A stretch of DNA of 64,000 nucleotides, taken from the NCBI GenBank assembly GCA_963780715.1, contig CAWADK010000002.1:1-64000 (forward strand), given 5' to 3'. Numbering within the stretch: the stretch's first letter is position 1; each line of letters opens with the position of its first letter. Below are positions 63,814-64,000 of this stretch, in pieces. The DNA is from JALORV01 sp963780715 (GTDB taxonomy: Bacteria > Pseudomonadota > Gammaproteobacteria > Burkholderiales > Burkholderiaceae_F). Under the pieces are notes generated by a model that made no database searches, was not told where the DNA came from, and saw only the letters and a program-made list of their open reading frames with translations. The translations under genes were made by a program, and so were the position numbers.

Positions 63814-64000
63814 ATGGCCGTATTCACCGCGCTGACACGCGCTGAAGCCGCGAGCTTCCTGACTCAGTTCACCCTCGGAGAACTCGTTGACCTGCAGGGG
63901 ATCGCCTCCGGCATCGAGAACACGAACTATTTTCTGACGACGAGCCAGGGCCGGTATGTCCTGACCGTCTTCGAGCGACTGAACTTCAAGCAGCTGCCGT
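63814..64000 (+). CDS. thrB: Homoserine kinase (type II, N-terminal part)
   Basis: The first 62 codons of a ThrB-type homoserine kinase of the aminoglycoside-phosphotransferase fold; the gene runs out of the window. MAVFTALTRAEAASFLTQFTLGELVDLQGIASGIENTNYFLTTSQGRYVLTVFE has the ATP-binding beta-strands and the SGIENTNYF loop. It phosphorylates homoserine in threonine synthesis. The polA-thrB neighbourhood is typical of betaproteobacteria. Confidence 0.9.
   Translation, partial: MAVFTALTRAEAASFLTQFTLGELVDLQGIASGIENTNYFLTTSQGRYVLTVFERLNFKQLP

Overview
The window is one contiguous, very GC-rich stretch (third codon positions almost all G or C) with tightly packed genes and many ATGA overlaps. 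It holds no tRNA, rRNA, CRISPR array, transposase or phage gene that I can recognise. Gene content points to a betaproteobacterium, probably in or near Burkholderiales: a Bug-type tricarboxylate binding protein, a DUF3460 protein, scpA, and polA lying close to thrB. Many conserved genes, including metG, are split by single-base indels, often in short homopolymers. This looks like draft sequence error rather than gene decay, so I annotate such genes as whole loci and give the break points.

Layout. 1-4119: tail of an unknown gene, dcd, a D-threonine-aldolase-like enzyme, a Bug solute receptor and an EamA permease. 4301-11051: a self-contained acyl-chain assembly operon: FabL-type enoyl reductase, FabG, an AcpXL-like ACP, a double-hotdog dehydratase, a normal ketosynthase, a second ketosynthase with the active-site Cys changed to Ser, holo-ACP synthase and an LpxL-type acyltransferase. 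It is followed by an exported protein/ankyrin locus, a lipoprotein and an EtfD-like quinone reductase (11173-16012). 16037-17728: a PadR regulator divergent from a haem-binding lipoprotein, with a perfect palindrome between them and a strong terminator at the end. 17747-32034: a form II CO-dehydrogenase-like molybdenum hydroxylase cluster (coxS-L-M) with maturation genes coxD, coxE and coxG on the same strand, separated from the structural genes by a VOC protein, an amidohydrolase, an MFS permease and dadA; an XdhC-like chaperone is divergent.

32042-40485: a CaCA antiporter, small exported proteins, then a periplasmic redox neighbourhood: PQQ alcohol dehydrogenase, a c4-like dihaem cytochrome, ankyrin protein, cytochrome b561, a dihaem peroxidase-like protein, a Sel1 protein and a YVTN beta-propeller. 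40567-46985: purU, a type IV pilin-like protein, a persulfide dioxygenase-rhodanese fusion, apbC and metG. 47291-54683: a ribbon-helix-helix regulator coupled to a six-subunit hydrogenase-4-like membrane complex whose large subunit has lost all four NiFe cysteines while the small subunit keeps its Fe-S cysteines (an Ehr-like complex). A TTGA-N6-TCAA box and a 25-bp inverted repeat lie upstream. 54715-64000: a BamE-like lipoprotein, DUF3460, scpA, a DUF4019-like protein, modABC, polA, a LOG-family protein, a hypothetical and the start of thrB.

The two most interesting systems are the AcpXL-like acyl assembly line with its unequal ketosynthase pair, and the NiFe-less hydrogenase-4-like complex with its own small regulator. 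The molybdate transporter could feed the molybdenum hydroxylase; EtfD, PQQ dehydrogenase, b561 and the Ehr-like complex all suggest a flexible quinone- and cytochrome-linked respiratory chain.
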